64,000 nucleotides of DNA from Alcaligenaceae bacterium. GTDB taxonomy: Bacteria > Pseudomonadota > Gammaproteobacteria > Burkholderiales > Burkholderiaceae_B. A model generated the notes under the pieces. The model saw only the letters and a list, made by a program, of their open reading frames with translations. It did no database searches and was not told the DNA's origin. A program made the translations under genes and the position numbers. The stretch lies in the NCBI GenBank assembly GCA_013416455.1, contig JACCES010000006.1:186001-250000 (forward strand), given 5' to 3'. Positions 1-8,242 of the stretch are shown piece by piece. Position 1 is the stretch's first letter. Each line of letters opens with the position of its first letter.

Positions 1-411
1 ATAATGCAATTCCCAGGAGGCGCCGATTTCGTTCAGACGCTGCACCATGCTCCACACGGGAGTGATGCCCACGCCGCCGGCAAACAGGACCGTATGCGCC
101 GCCGTCTCGACCAGCGGGAAATCATTCTTTGGCCCTTCCGCGTCGAGCACGGCGCCGGAGTCGATGGTGTCGAACCAGCAGGCCGAGCCGCCGCGGCTGT
201 TCTCGGCCCGGTTGACAGCGACGACATAATTGCCCGCCCGGCCCGGCGCGCCGCATAAGGAATAGCTGCGCCTCAGGCCGTTGGGCAGGTCGAATGTCAG
301 GTGCGACCCCGCGGAATAGGGCGGCAGCGCCGGGCCGCCGTTCATCAATCCCAGTTCATAGACCCGGATCGTGCTGGCCACCTGCTTGACGGAACGCACT
401 GACAGTTTCAT
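1..411 (-). CDS. Phthalate-dioxygenase-reductase-type oxidoreductase (VanB-like), 3' end cut by window edge
   Basis: Only the first 137 codons are inside the window; the gene runs off the left edge. They form the flavin-binding barrel and the start of the pyridine-nucleotide domain of a ferredoxin-NADP reductase-like protein. PYSAGSHL lies at residues 31-38, the flavin motif RSYS at 48-51 and the nucleotide loop GGVGITP at 112-118. By family, such proteins pass electrons from NAD(P)H to a Rieske oxygenase, as in vanillate demethylase or phthalate dioxygenase. The C-terminal [2Fe-2S] domain expected of that family would lie outside the window. The ATG is 7 bases after the stop of the Bug receptor gene, so the two are probably co-transcribed. 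No oxygenase subunit is visible here, so the substrate is unknown. Confidence 0.85.
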   Translation of the reverse strand, partial: MKLSVRSVKQVASTIRVYELGLMNGGPALPPYSAGSHLTFDLPNGLRRSYSLCGAPGRAGNYVVAVNRAENSRGGSACWFDTIDSGAVLDAEGPKNDFPLVETAAHTVLFAGGVGITPVWSMVQRLNEIGASWELHY

Positions 412-418
412 GGGAGTC

Positions 419-1402
419 TCACTGACGGGGCACACCAGCCTGGGTGAGGGCGTCGCCCCACTTGCTGAACTCAGTCACCAGGAACTCGCTGAATTCTTCC
501 GGAGTGGACAGCGTTACCACGGAACCCAGTGCATTCATGCGTTCGATCACCTCAGGCGAGCTGAGAGCCTCGCGCAGGCCGGCGTTGAGTTTCTTCACGA
601 TGTCCTCGGGTATGCCGGCCGGACCGACGACACCCAGCCACGCGGCCATGTCGAACCCGGACACTCCTGATTCGTCCAGCGTCGGGATGTCGGGCATCGC
701 ACTCATGCGCGAGGCGGTGCTGACGGCCAGCGGACGTACCCTGTTGGCCTGGATCTGCGGCGCAACGGCCACCGAGGTGTCGAATATGAAATCCACGTCG
801 CCCGAGATCACAGCGACCATGGCTTCCGAGCTGCCCTTGTAAGGAACATGCATGTACTCGGTGCCTGTTTTCGTAGCAAAGGTCGCCGAGATCAGATGGC
901 TGGTGGAACCCTGGCCCAGGGTGGCATAGTTCAGATCCCCGGGTTTGGCCTTTGCGGCCTGCAGCAGTTCCTGCACTGACTTGTAGGGGGAGTCCGTCCG
1001 GACTGCCATGATGTAGGGCAGATCGGCCACCTTGCTTATCGCGGTGAAGTCCTTGGTCGGGTTATAGCGAATGGTCGAAGCATAAAGATTCGGGTTGGTG
1101 GACAAGGGGCCATTGGCGGATATCAGAAGCGAATAACCGTCCGGGGCCGCGCGTACTACGTCAGTGGCGCCAATACTGCCCGCCTGGCCCGCCTTGTTTT
1201 CAACGACGACGTTCCAGTTGTATAGCTGGCCCAGTCTTTCGGCAATCAGTCTGGCCACCGTGTCAGTGGCCGTGCCCGGCGGGAAGCCGACCATGAGCCG
1301 TATGGGTTTGTTGGGGTAAGAATCCGCCGCCAGAGCCGGCGGGACGGTTGCTGCCAGGGAGCATGCCAATAGCATCCCGAACGCCGTTTTGAATCCATGC
1401 AT
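419..1402 (-). CDS. Bug-family tripartite tricarboxylate transporter substrate-binding protein
   Basis: A 327-residue periplasmic binding protein. The chosen ATG at 1402 has an AAGGAG ribosome site 7 bases upstream and starts a clear signal peptide (MHGFKTAFGMLLACSLAATV, cleaved near ALAADS); the longer reading frame from 1486 adds 28 residues that do not look like a signal peptide. The mature start YPNKPIRLMVGFPPG is the hallmark of the Bug family, followed by the usual TDTVARLIAERL helix and the VENKAGQAGSIGA segment that lines the ligand site. Bug receptors are greatly expanded in Bordetella relatives and bind carboxylates, amides or aromatic acids. No TctA/TctB membrane partners are adjacent, which is common for this family. 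The ligand is probably the substrate of the oxygenase system that the next gene serves; that is inference. Confidence 0.92.
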   Translation of the reverse strand: MHGFKTAFGMLLACSLAATVPPALAADSYPNKPIRLMVGFPPGTATDTVARLIAERLGQLYNWNVVVENKAGQAGSIGATDVVRAAPDGYSLLISANGPLSTNPNLYASTIRYNPTKDFTAISKVADLPYIMAVRTDSPYKSVQELLQAAKAKPGDLNYATLGQGSTSHLISATFATKTGTEYMHVPYKGSSEAMVAVISGDVDFIFDTSVAVAPQIQANRVRPLAVSTASRMSAMPDIPTLDESGVSGFDMAAWLGVVGPAGIPEDIVKKLNAGLREALSSPEVIERMNALGSVVTLSTPEEFSEFLVTEFSKWGDALTQAGVPRQ

Positions 1403-1429
1403 GCTTAGTCTCCTTATTGGGTTTACTTC

Positions 1430-1458
1430 TTGGTATATTTGTATGGACAATACACCAA
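1430..1458. promoter_or_regulatory. Palindromic operator candidate upstream of the Bug receptor gene
   Basis: Outer arms TTGGTATATT and AATACACCAA are near-perfect reverse complements. Nested inside is TTGTATGGACAA (1439-1450), a TTGT/ACAA inverted repeat. It lies 28-56 bases before the Bug start codon, where a repressor would act. The core resembles TTGT-N4-ACAA sites of FCD-type GntR regulators such as VanR, but no regulator gene is present in the window, so the assignment is inferred. Confidence 0.5.
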
Positions 1459-1647
1459 TTATGGGAAGGTATTTACACCTTGTCAAGCAAGAATGTGATG
1501 CGGTACTGCTGTTTCCAGAGGATCTGGATTTCGCACCGTAACTGATGCCGGGGGCCGTGGCAATCGGTTGTCGCCCCCAAGACTGGCATGGGGGCCACCG
1601 GCATGAAAGGAATCTTCGCTATCGGTCGACGGGGGGCGGCGGCGCCA

Positions 1648-2430
1648 TCAAGCGCGGGGATAGCGCAGCATCAGAACCTCGGCCCCCTCGGGCCCGGCCT
1701 GAAGCAGCAGGGGCGCTTCATCCGGCGCCACATAGAAACAGGACCATCGGGGAAAGACACCATCATCCTGAAGCAGGCTTCCGGTGGCCACCATCAGTGT
1801 GACGCCCCGGCCAAGCGAGCCGTCGATGGATAGCACAGAGGCGTCCGGCGCCAACCGGAGCAGGCAGACAGCCAAGCCATCTTCATGTTCGAGTGCGGTT
1901 TCCAGGGAGTTGTCGGTTCGCTGGGCCAATGCCTCGGGCGATGAAAGATGGATCTGATCGACCACCTCGTTCCTGCGGCGCCCCGGCCGCATGCGGCTGC
2001 GGGCGGCCGGCAGGTACTGGGCGCCCGTTTCATCCGCGGATGCCCGGAAGGTGAAATAGGCCAGACCTTCCTCCCGTGCTTCGATGGGCCCGTATCCGGT
2101 GCAGGCGGCCGCAAAGTGGACGCCGAGCGGCGCCATTTCATGCCTTCCCAGCAACCCGCCACCGGCGGCGACCACCTGAAACTGATCGACGTAGTGGAAA
2201 TGGGGCCTGACGATGGCGCCGGGTTCCTGTTCGACCAGGAATGCCTGAGGTTCACGCGGTTCGCCCGGCGTGGGATCCGTGTATACGGTTGCCCCGGGAT
2301 CGGTCAGCGTCGACGAATCAAGCGGCGAGGGCGAAGGGCCGAAATAGTGGCTGCGCCAGACGCGGTGGTTTTCCGCCGTGGTGCGAGCGAACCGGCTGGA
2401 CTGCGCCTGGGCATGGGTGGCTGCAAACAT
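1648..2430 (-). CDS. Cupin-domain protein of unknown function
   Basis: A 260-residue soluble protein. Residues 71-90 fit the first cupin motif G(x5)HxH(x3)E/Q(x6)G, with H77, H79 and Q83 as likely metal ligands; the usual glutamate is replaced by glutamine. The second motif is weak, around GVTLMVATGSLL near residue 210. The start is preceded by TAGGTAAGCCTG, a modest ribosome site. It lies on the same strand as the Bug/reductase pair, 245 bases upstream, and may belong to the same catabolic function. No specific enzyme can be named; a non-heme iron enzyme or a sensor cupin are both possible. Confidence 0.7.
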   Translation of the reverse strand: MFAATHAQAQSSRFARTTAENHRVWRSHYFGPSPSPLDSSTLTDPGATVYTDPTPGEPREPQAFLVEQEPGAIVRPHFHYVDQFQVVAAGGGLLGRHEMAPLGVHFAAACTGYGPIEAREEGLAYFTFRASADETGAQYLPAARSRMRPGRRRNEVVDQIHLSSPEALAQRTDNSLETALEHEDGLAVCLLRLAPDASVLSIDGSLGRGVTLMVATGSLLQDDGVFPRWSCFYVAPDEAPLLLQAGPEGAEVLMLRYPRA

Positions 2431-2587
2431 CAGGCTTACCTACATTTACACTGAATGTTAATTAAATGTTTGTACGGATAATTAATCGTCAGTGCATGAT
2501 AAAAGGATGCGTTCCACCCTGTCAATGCACCCGGCTCAGGTCAGGCGAAGCCTGCGCGGCGTGGGGGCATTTTTTGTCGCAGGGCCG

Positions 2588-2755
2588 TCAAAACAGCTGC
2601 CGCTGCAGAAACGGCCAGCCGAACAGCAGGGCCATGAAGACGATGGGCAGCCACCATCCCGGGCGGCCGGCCCGATACAAGGCGACCGAGCCGACCACGG
2701 TAATGGCGAGAAAGATCCCGGCCATGATCACCAACTGAAGCACTTCACCCGACAT
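2588..2755 (-). CDS. Small predicted membrane protein (55 aa)
   Basis: A 55-codon frame with a GAGGAG ribosome site 9 bases before its ATG. The product has two hydrophobic segments, about residues 6-26 (LQLVIMAGIFLAITVVGSVA) and 34-50 (WWLPIVFMALLFGWPFL), joined by a short basic loop (YRAGRPG). It ends QRQLF. Codon use resembles the neighbours. It sits between the cupin and peptidase genes on the same strand. No family is recognised; it looks like a genuine small inner-membrane protein rather than chance coding. Confidence 0.65.
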   Translation of the reverse strand: MSGEVLQLVIMAGIFLAITVVGSVALYRAGRPGWWLPIVFMALLFGWPFLQRQLF

Positions 2756-2876
2756 GCGCTATTACTCCTCGATGCAATAGCGGAAATTTAACATTCGGGC
2801 GGATTCCGTATGCGGCGGCCGACAGCGGTTTCAGCCGGAGCGTCCGCGCGGCGGGGGGGGGCCGGCCCGCTCGAAA

Positions 2877-4070
2877 TCAGTCGGCGAGCCGCTTGTACTT
2901 TTTCAACACTTCTTTGAGACGGTCATGCGGGATGGCCGAGAAGGTATAGTCGTCGCGGCCCTTCATGGTTTCGGCGGCGATCATGGCGTTGATGACGGCT
3001 TCTTCGGTTGCGTGAGCCGTTGCTTCGAAGAGCGGATCCATGGTGTCGTTGGACACCATCTGTATCGTGACGTCGTCGCGGCGGCTGAAGGCGCCCGGGT
3101 TGGCCGTCGAGAACGCCAGGAAGATCTCGCCGCTGCCGTTGCCGCCATAGCCGCCGGTGCGGGCCAGGCCCATGGGGACGCGGCGCGCCAGGCGTTTGAG
3201 CTGGTGCGGCAGCAAAGGCGCGTCGGTGGCGATGATGACGATCACCGAACCGGTTTCCGGCGGGGACCGCATCATCGAGGCGGCCGGGTTCTCTTGCAGC
3301 GTTTCCCGCCCCACCGGCACCCCGGCGATCATGAGCCCGTCAGGCGTACCGAAGTTCCCTTGCACCAGCGCGCCGACGGTGTAGCCGCCTTGTTCGCCGG
3401 GCAGTTGCCTGGACGCCGTACCGGTGCCGCCTTTGAATCCGAACAGAAGCATGCCGGTTCCGCCGCCGACATTGCCTTCGGCGACCGGCCCGGGCGCCGC
3501 GCTGTCCAGCGCTTCGTAGACATGCTGTTTCTTGACGTGCATACCGTTGATGTCGTTCAGGATGCCATCATAGGTTTCAGCGACCACCGGAAGCAGAAAG
3601 TAGAGGTCGCGGAACAGCCTGGGGCCGGCAAGGTCGTTGTCGGACAGCCAGGAAATCGTCGCGTCCCTTACCAGCCCGGCGCTATGTGTATTGGTGATGA
3701 GAACCGGGCCTTCGAGGAACCCGCTTTCCTCCACCCAGGTCGTGCCGGTCATTTCACCGTTGCCGTTCAAGGAATACCAGCCCGCGAACACGGGGTCGTA
3801 GGTTTTGCCGCGCGGCAGGATGGCCGTCACGCCGGTGCGTATGGGACCTTTCCCCACTTCCAGCTTGCCGCTGCCTTCGACGATGGTGGAGTAGCCGACG
3901 GTGACGCCGCTGACGTCGGTGATCGCGTTCTCGGGCCCGGGTGTTCCGACGAAGGGTATGCCCAGATCGCGTGCGCGGGGCCGTTCGGACGCGCCGGCCG
4001 GGCTTGCCGGGACGGCCAGAATGATGCCCAGTAGGCCGGCGGCCATCATGCTTTTCAACAGAATGCTCAT
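2877..4070 (-). CDS. Secreted P1-family (S58, DmpA-like) aminopeptidase
   Basis: A 397-residue protein with an N-terminal signal peptide (about 1-27, ending PAGASE) and the complete DmpA / L-aminopeptidase fold. The self-processing site is visible: G274-S275 in ETGSVIVIIATDAPL, where the chain is cleaved and S275 becomes the N-terminal nucleophile. VGGGTGMLLFGFKGGTGTAS (201-220) and the YTVGALVQGNFG strand (230-241) match the family core. Members release N-terminal amino acids, including D- or beta-amino acids, from peptides and amides. The signal peptide implies a periplasmic enzyme. It appears monocistronic, with 244 bases between it and the respiratory operon upstream. Confidence 0.9.
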   Translation of the reverse strand: MSILLKSMMAAGLLGIILAVPASPAGASERPRARDLGIPFVGTPGPENAITDVSGVTVGYSTIVEGSGKLEVGKGPIRTGVTAILPRGKTYDPVFAGWYSLNGNGEMTGTTWVEESGFLEGPVLITNTHSAGLVRDATISWLSDNDLAGPRLFRDLYFLLPVVAETYDGILNDINGMHVKKQHVYEALDSAAPGPVAEGNVGGGTGMLLFGFKGGTGTASRQLPGEQGGYTVGALVQGNFGTPDGLMIAGVPVGRETLQENPAASMMRSPPETGSVIVIIATDAPLLPHQLKRLARRVPMGLARTGGYGGNGSGEIFLAFSTANPGAFSRRDDVTIQMVSNDTMDPLFEATAHATEEAVINAMIAAETMKGRDDYTFSAIPHDRLKEVLKKYKRLAD

Positions 4071-4314
4071 ATCGGTCTCTCCTTGCCGTTCGTAAGGCGT
4101 AGCGGGCCTTTCCGCCCTTGTTCCTGAGGTGGGCGGGAATCAGAATGCCCATGCCAGGCGAAGGCCCGGGCCGCTGGGAATAGGGAAGACTTTAGGCCGA
4201 TGTGTGTGAAAGCGCATAATGCTGTTGTCTCACACAATCATGATGGCGTCTCAAAGAGAGCCGGCGCGGGCCCGCAACCCGCTTTCGCGCAATGGAATCA
4301 GCAACCGGGCGTGT

Positions 4315-6246
4315 TCAGCTTTGGCCGTTCGTGGAATTCGGCACGAAAGCATCCGAGAAGCAATATTCTTCGCCCAGGCCGTGCGACAGAAAATCGGGTA
4401 CCGCGGCCTTGACCATATGCACCGAACCGCAGACATAGATCTCGTGGCCGCTCAGGTCCGGATGATCAGCCAGCAAAGCCTCGTGCACCAGGCCGCGCCG
4501 CCCCGTCCAGGGATCATCATCCGCCAGCCCCGAGAGCACCGGCACATAAGTGAAATTATCGTGTTCAGCCTGCCAGTGCGCGAGTTGCTTCTGTAGATAG
4601 AGATCATCCTCTGTACGTACGCCCCAGTACAGCTGGATGGGCCGGCGCACGCCGCGCCGGAAGGCATCCTCGAGAATGCTCTTGATCGGCGCAAAGCCCG
4701 TGGCGCCCGCAATCATCAGAATGGGGCGCTGGCTGTCGCGCAGCGTGAAACGGCCGATCGGCCCTTCGAACTCGATCTCGTCGCCCACCCGCATGTGTTC
4801 GAACACATGCGTGGTGAAATGCCCGCCTTCGACCCGGCGCACATGCAACTCAATGATGCCGTCGTCAGGCAAAACGGGCCGGGCCGGATCGGGGGGCGCC
4901 TTGGCAAAGGAAAAAGAACGCTTGGCGCCATCATCGAGGATGATGTTGATGTATTGACCCGCGTGGTAGCTCAAGACCTTGCCCGATGGCAGCGTGATGA
5001 ACAGGCGCATCAGTTCCGGCGTGAGCCGCTCCATGCGCTGCACCCGGCCTTGCCAGTGCTGGAGCGCCTGCGTCTGGTCGGGCGCCAGCGATGCGACGCC
5101 CTCAACCTCGAACTCAACGTCTTCCAGTGCGACGGCACAGCACATCAGGGCCTGGCCGCGCGCGCGCATCGCCGGCGTCAGTGCCGCTTCTTGGTAAAGC
5201 CCCAGATCGACACGCCCATTGAGCACCGTGCAGACACAGACCCCGCAGCCACCCGAGCGGCAGTCGTAGGGCAGGGCCAGGTCGGCGCGCAGGCCGGCTT
5301 CGAGCAGGGTTTCGTCGGCGCGGGCCACGGCGCGCGCGGGCCCTGGGTGGATGGTCAGGCTGTATGCCGCGTCGGAACGACGGTGCAGTTTCAACCACGG
5401 CAGCGCGACGCCCACCAGCGTCAGCCCAGTGGCCAGCGCCCAGACCAGGCCTGAATGACCTTCCTGTATGAGCGGAAACACAGGCAGCAGGAACCAGTCC
5501 AGGGAGAGCTCCAGGGGCGTGGTGTGCAGGTCGGCCGGGCCCTGGCTGGAGACCGGCGCGGCGATGGATACCGCCACGAGTGTCAGCATCAGAGCCAGCG
5601 CCATGGGCCGTGGCGGCTGCGTGCTGGCCTTGGTCACGCGCTGCACGTGTATCCACATCAGCAACAGCAGCAGCAGGGGCACGCCTATATGCACGAAGAC
5701 CAGCAGCGAAAAAAGGCGGTTGGTGACGTGCTCGGGAAGAATGAAGTTGCGGATCAGCCGGCCGTCGAAGCCCGGCAGCCAGTCCAGCCATTCAAAACTG
5801 GCCTGCGTGACGAACTGCGCCAGGCGGTCCCAGGGCAGCATGAAGCCATTGATCCCGGAAGCATAGGTCAGCCATATCAGGCCGACGCCGGTGACCCAGG
5901 AAAACGCCCGGAAGCCGCGCAGGCGATCGAGCGCGAAGTAGCGCAGCATATGCAGCAGCATGGTCAGCACCATGGCGTCGGAGCCATAGCGATGCAGCCC
6001 GCGCATCACGCTGCCCAGACCCCAGGCGCCGTGGGAGACCGCTTCCACGGACCGATAAGCGCCTTCTACACTGGTGTCGAAAAATGCATAAAGCACCAGG
6101 CCGGTAATGGCGATCACCCAGAACAGGAAGAAGGAGATCTTGCCCAGATGATAAAAAGGGTTCAGGCGGTTGCCGAAAGCACGGTTGAATACGGCTTCGG
6201 CGGCCATGAATCCGGCCCGCAATGCGCGCTGCACGAGGCTTATCAT
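4315..6246 (-). CDS. Cytochrome b - [2Fe-2S] ferredoxin - flavin/NAD(P)H reductase fusion
   Basis: A 643-residue three-part electron-transfer protein. Residues 1-230 are a four-helix cytochrome b of bc1 type, with two bis-histidine heme sites: H85/H99 and H186/H200, each pair 14 apart. One more hydrophobic segment (about 265-284) follows. Residues 292-385 are a plant-type [2Fe-2S] ferredoxin (C329, C334, C337 and C369/C370). Residues 398-640 are a reductase with the flavin motif RSFS (443-446) and nucleotide loop AGATGFAP (513-520). The chosen ATG overlaps the upstream stop as ATGA; the open frame extends 68 codons further up but that part is a shadow of the previous gene. The cytochrome part is a paralogue of the one at 8226-9797. 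I infer that it moves electrons between NAD(P)H and heme b in the membrane, in either direction. It is the last gene of the operon. Confidence 0.85.
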   Translation of the reverse strand: MISLVQRALRAGFMAAEAVFNRAFGNRLNPFYHLGKISFFLFWVIAITGLVLYAFFDTSVEGAYRSVEAVSHGAWGLGSVMRGLHRYGSDAMVLTMLLHMLRYFALDRLRGFRAFSWVTGVGLIWLTYASGINGFMLPWDRLAQFVTQASFEWLDWLPGFDGRLIRNFILPEHVTNRLFSLLVFVHIGVPLLLLLLMWIHVQRVTKASTQPPRPMALALMLTLVAVSIAAPVSSQGPADLHTTPLELSLDWFLLPVFPLIQEGHSGLVWALATGLTLVGVALPWLKLHRRSDAAYSLTIHPGPARAVARADETLLEAGLRADLALPYDCRSGGCGVCVCTVLNGRVDLGLYQEAALTPAMRARGQALMCCAVALEDVEFEVEGVASLAPDQTQALQHWQGRVQRMERLTPELMRLFITLPSGKVLSYHAGQYINIILDDGAKRSFSFAKAPPDPARPVLPDDGIIELHVRRVEGGHFTTHVFEHMRVGDEIEFEGPIGRFTLRDSQRPILMIAGATGFAPIKSILEDAFRRGVRRPIQLYWGVRTEDDLYLQKQLAHWQAEHDNFTYVPVLSGLADDDPWTGRRGLVHEALLADHPDLSGHEIYVCGSVHMVKAAVPDFLSHGLGEEYCFSDAFVPNSTNGQS

Positions 6247-7697
6247 GCCGTACCGTCCCGTTGTTGCCGAGCGGGTATGGCCGCAGCGCCCCGCATGGCA
6301 CGGACAACCACCAGAACGAACAGCAGGCCGCCGACAATGGCCAACAGCCCGCCCACGCCCATCAGGCCCATACCCGCGATTTCGCCGCTGCTGCGCAGCA
6401 CCTGCTCGGCGCCGGCCACCTTGCGCTGCACACCGTAGCCGCCCGACCACATCAGGCCGATGATATGCAGCAGTTGCCCGCTACCGTATAGCCAGGGCTG
6501 CAGCAGTGCCGTGCGACCGGAGGGCGCGGCATAGCCGAGCCTGGGCAACAGCCAGTAGATCATGCCCATCAGGGCCAGCGTAACGCCCACTATGCTGCCG
6601 TGATAGTGCGCCGGAATGCGCACGTTGCTGCCGTTGATGGTCAAGCCGATCAGGCCGCCGGCCACAAACAGCAGCAGCGACGTCAGGACCGCTGCCCGCA
6701 GTGGCCGCAGCTCGGGCGCCAGTCGCCGCAGCGGCGCAAGGCCCAGCAGCACCGCCAGCATCAGGGGGGCAATGGCCATCCCGCCGCCCAGGCGCATCGC
6801 CCAGGTGTGCATGTTGCGATGTTCCACGCTGCCGATGTCGTACATCAGATAGGCCAGCGGCGTAACAAAGACGCCCACCAGCGCCAGCGAGAACAACAGC
6901 AGTACGATGCGTGGACTGAGTGGCACCTGGCCGCCGCATGCTTGTACCAGGACCAGCCACGACACCAGCATGAGCAGCGTCCAGGTGAATTGCAAGGCAT
7001 GGCCACCGCCCCAGTAAAGAATTTCATAATGGGCAACGGCGGGCAGACCGGCGGGCATCACCACCAGAGACCAGCCAAAGGCCAGCAGCGCCACTGCCGC
7101 CGCCACGGCACTGGCGTGCAGGCCGAAACGCAGGGCGCCCGTGCCGTCCACCGCCGGCCCGATGGGAACCGTGCAGAGCATGGTCAGCAAGACGAGCAGA
7201 AGACCGCCAGCGGCAAAAACCAGCAGGGCGATACGAAAGGTGGCGCTGTCTATCATGGGAATGTAGTTGGCCATGATGGCGGGGCCAGAATCAACGAAGG
7301 GCGCCAGGGCCATGCCCAGGGCTCCCGCGGCGCACAGCGCCCATGCAAACTGCGTGGCCAGACGATTCACCGGTGTGATGGCGGGTTTCAGGTTGAGGCT
7401 CCACAGCGCACCGGCGACGGCAACGAACCATACGAGAACCGATAGATCGACGTGCACCACCAGTGCCACCCGAAAGAAATCACCCCCGGGCAGCAGCGTA
7501 TTGATTCCGGGCGTGCGCGCCAGCACCAGCAGCACGGAAAACAGGCCCGAGCCGATCAGCGCGAGCAGCGCCAGCCACAGCCAGGCGCGCGCCAGCCGGC
7601 GACTGCCTGCCGTTATCCCCGGCAACACATAACGTGCGGGAGTGGAAGCCGTAATGTGGCCCATGCCATCGTGAGCCGATACCGTATGTGTATTCAT
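6243..7697 (-). CDS. Divergent heme-copper oxidase/NO-reductase-like subunit I
   Basis: A 484-residue, roughly 12-helix membrane protein. Helix II carries H82 (VVHVDLSV), the expected low-spin heme ligand. Helix X carries H364 and H366 (IPAHYHGS), matching the paired heme ligands of the superfamily. Helix VI carries H233 in GGGHALQF; position +4, tyrosine in A- and B-type oxidases, is F237. The adjacent HH pair of helix VII is not found; the nearest candidates are H293 and H297 (VEHRNMH), with H-x3-H spacing. It overlaps both neighbours by 4 bases, so it is translationally coupled to the 182-residue protein and to the cytochrome b reductase. It is closer in feel to NorB/CcoN-like proteins than to aa3 oxidases, but I cannot place it in a named family. 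Whether it reduces O2, NO or something else is open. Confidence 0.75.
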   Translation of the reverse strand: MNTHTVSAHDGMGHITASTPARYVLPGITAGSRRLARAWLWLALLALIGSGLFSVLLVLARTPGINTLLPGGDFFRVALVVHVDLSVLVWFVAVAGALWSLNLKPAITPVNRLATQFAWALCAAGALGMALAPFVDSGPAIMANYIPMIDSATFRIALLVFAAGGLLLVLLTMLCTVPIGPAVDGTGALRFGLHASAVAAAVALLAFGWSLVVMPAGLPAVAHYEILYWGGGHALQFTWTLLMLVSWLVLVQACGGQVPLSPRIVLLLFSLALVGVFVTPLAYLMYDIGSVEHRNMHTWAMRLGGGMAIAPLMLAVLLGLAPLRRLAPELRPLRAAVLTSLLLFVAGGLIGLTINGSNVRIPAHYHGSIVGVTLALMGMIYWLLPRLGYAAPSGRTALLQPWLYGSGQLLHIIGLMWSGGYGVQRKVAGAEQVLRSSGEIAGMGLMGVGGLLAIVGGLLFVLVVVRAMRGAAAIPARQQRDGTA

Positions 7698-8242
7698 CGC
7701 AGGACTATGCCGCCTTTTTCAGCATCGAAGTCAATGACCAGAACCTGGCCGGGCGCCAGCTTCACGCTGGCCTCATGTTCGTAGACCCGCGCTCCCGGTC
7801 GCACATCATCGTTGAAGCGCACACTGATGCGCTGCTCGCCCGCGGACACCGCCAATCGCTCGTAAATGGCCGCGGCGCCGTCCTTGGACAGACCACCGGG
7901 CTCGGCGACGCGCTTGAGCATCCGGGTACCGTTGACATGGACTTCCATGCTCAGCGGCGAGCGCTCGCGCGGGCACCGCACAGGGTCGCGCATGTTGGGC
8001 GGCAGTTCGGCCAGTTCTTCGTCGGTCAGCCGCCGGCATTCGCCGACCGGCTGGCCCAAACGCGCAACGCTGACCTTGATCAAGGCCTGGTCCTTGCCAA
8101 GCGGGTGATAGGGCGGCCATTGTGTGAATACGCCAATGAACAGGCCGAACAGACCATAAAGAAGGAGCTGCCCCAGCCACCGGACGGGACCGGGAGGGTT
8201 GGCCTGGATTGCGGTAACGAGAGGCTCAGTGGACGGTTTCAT
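7694..8242 (-). CDS. Membrane-anchored periplasmic protein of unknown function in the respiratory operon
   Basis: A 182-residue protein with one N-terminal membrane helix (about 22-42, WLGQLLLYGLFGLFIGVFTQW) and a soluble remainder that should face the periplasm. Two cysteines stand out, C69 (GEC) and C90 (VRCP), which could bind copper or form a disulfide. The C-terminal half (VSAGEQRISVRFNDDV) looks like a beta-sandwich. It lacks the CFCF motif of the Cox11/CtaG copper chaperone. It overlaps the upstream cytochrome b gene by 17 bases and the downstream oxidase-like gene by 4. By position it is an accessory or assembly factor for the second heme-copper subunit; that is inference. Confidence 0.7.
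   Translation of the reverse strand: MKPSTEPLVTAIQANPPGPVRWLGQLLLYGLFGLFIGVFTQWPPYHPLGKDQALIKVSVARLGQPVGECRRLTDEELAELPPNMRDPVRCPRERSPLSMEVHVNGTRMLKRVAEPGGLSKDGAAAIYERLAVSAGEQRISVRFNDDVRPGARVYEHEASVKLAPGQVLVIDFDAEKGGIVLR

Noticed and set aside
4203-4236. TGTGTGA...TCACACA inverted repeat as a CRP-type or GntR operator for the peptidase gene
   Set aside because: The arms are 7 bases apart by 20 bases, unlike known dimer sites, and part of the left arm is a simple TG repeat.
7694-8242. CtaG/Cox11 copper chaperone
   Set aside because: Topology is similar (one N-terminal helix, periplasmic domain), but the CFCF copper motif is missing and the two cysteines are 21 residues apart.
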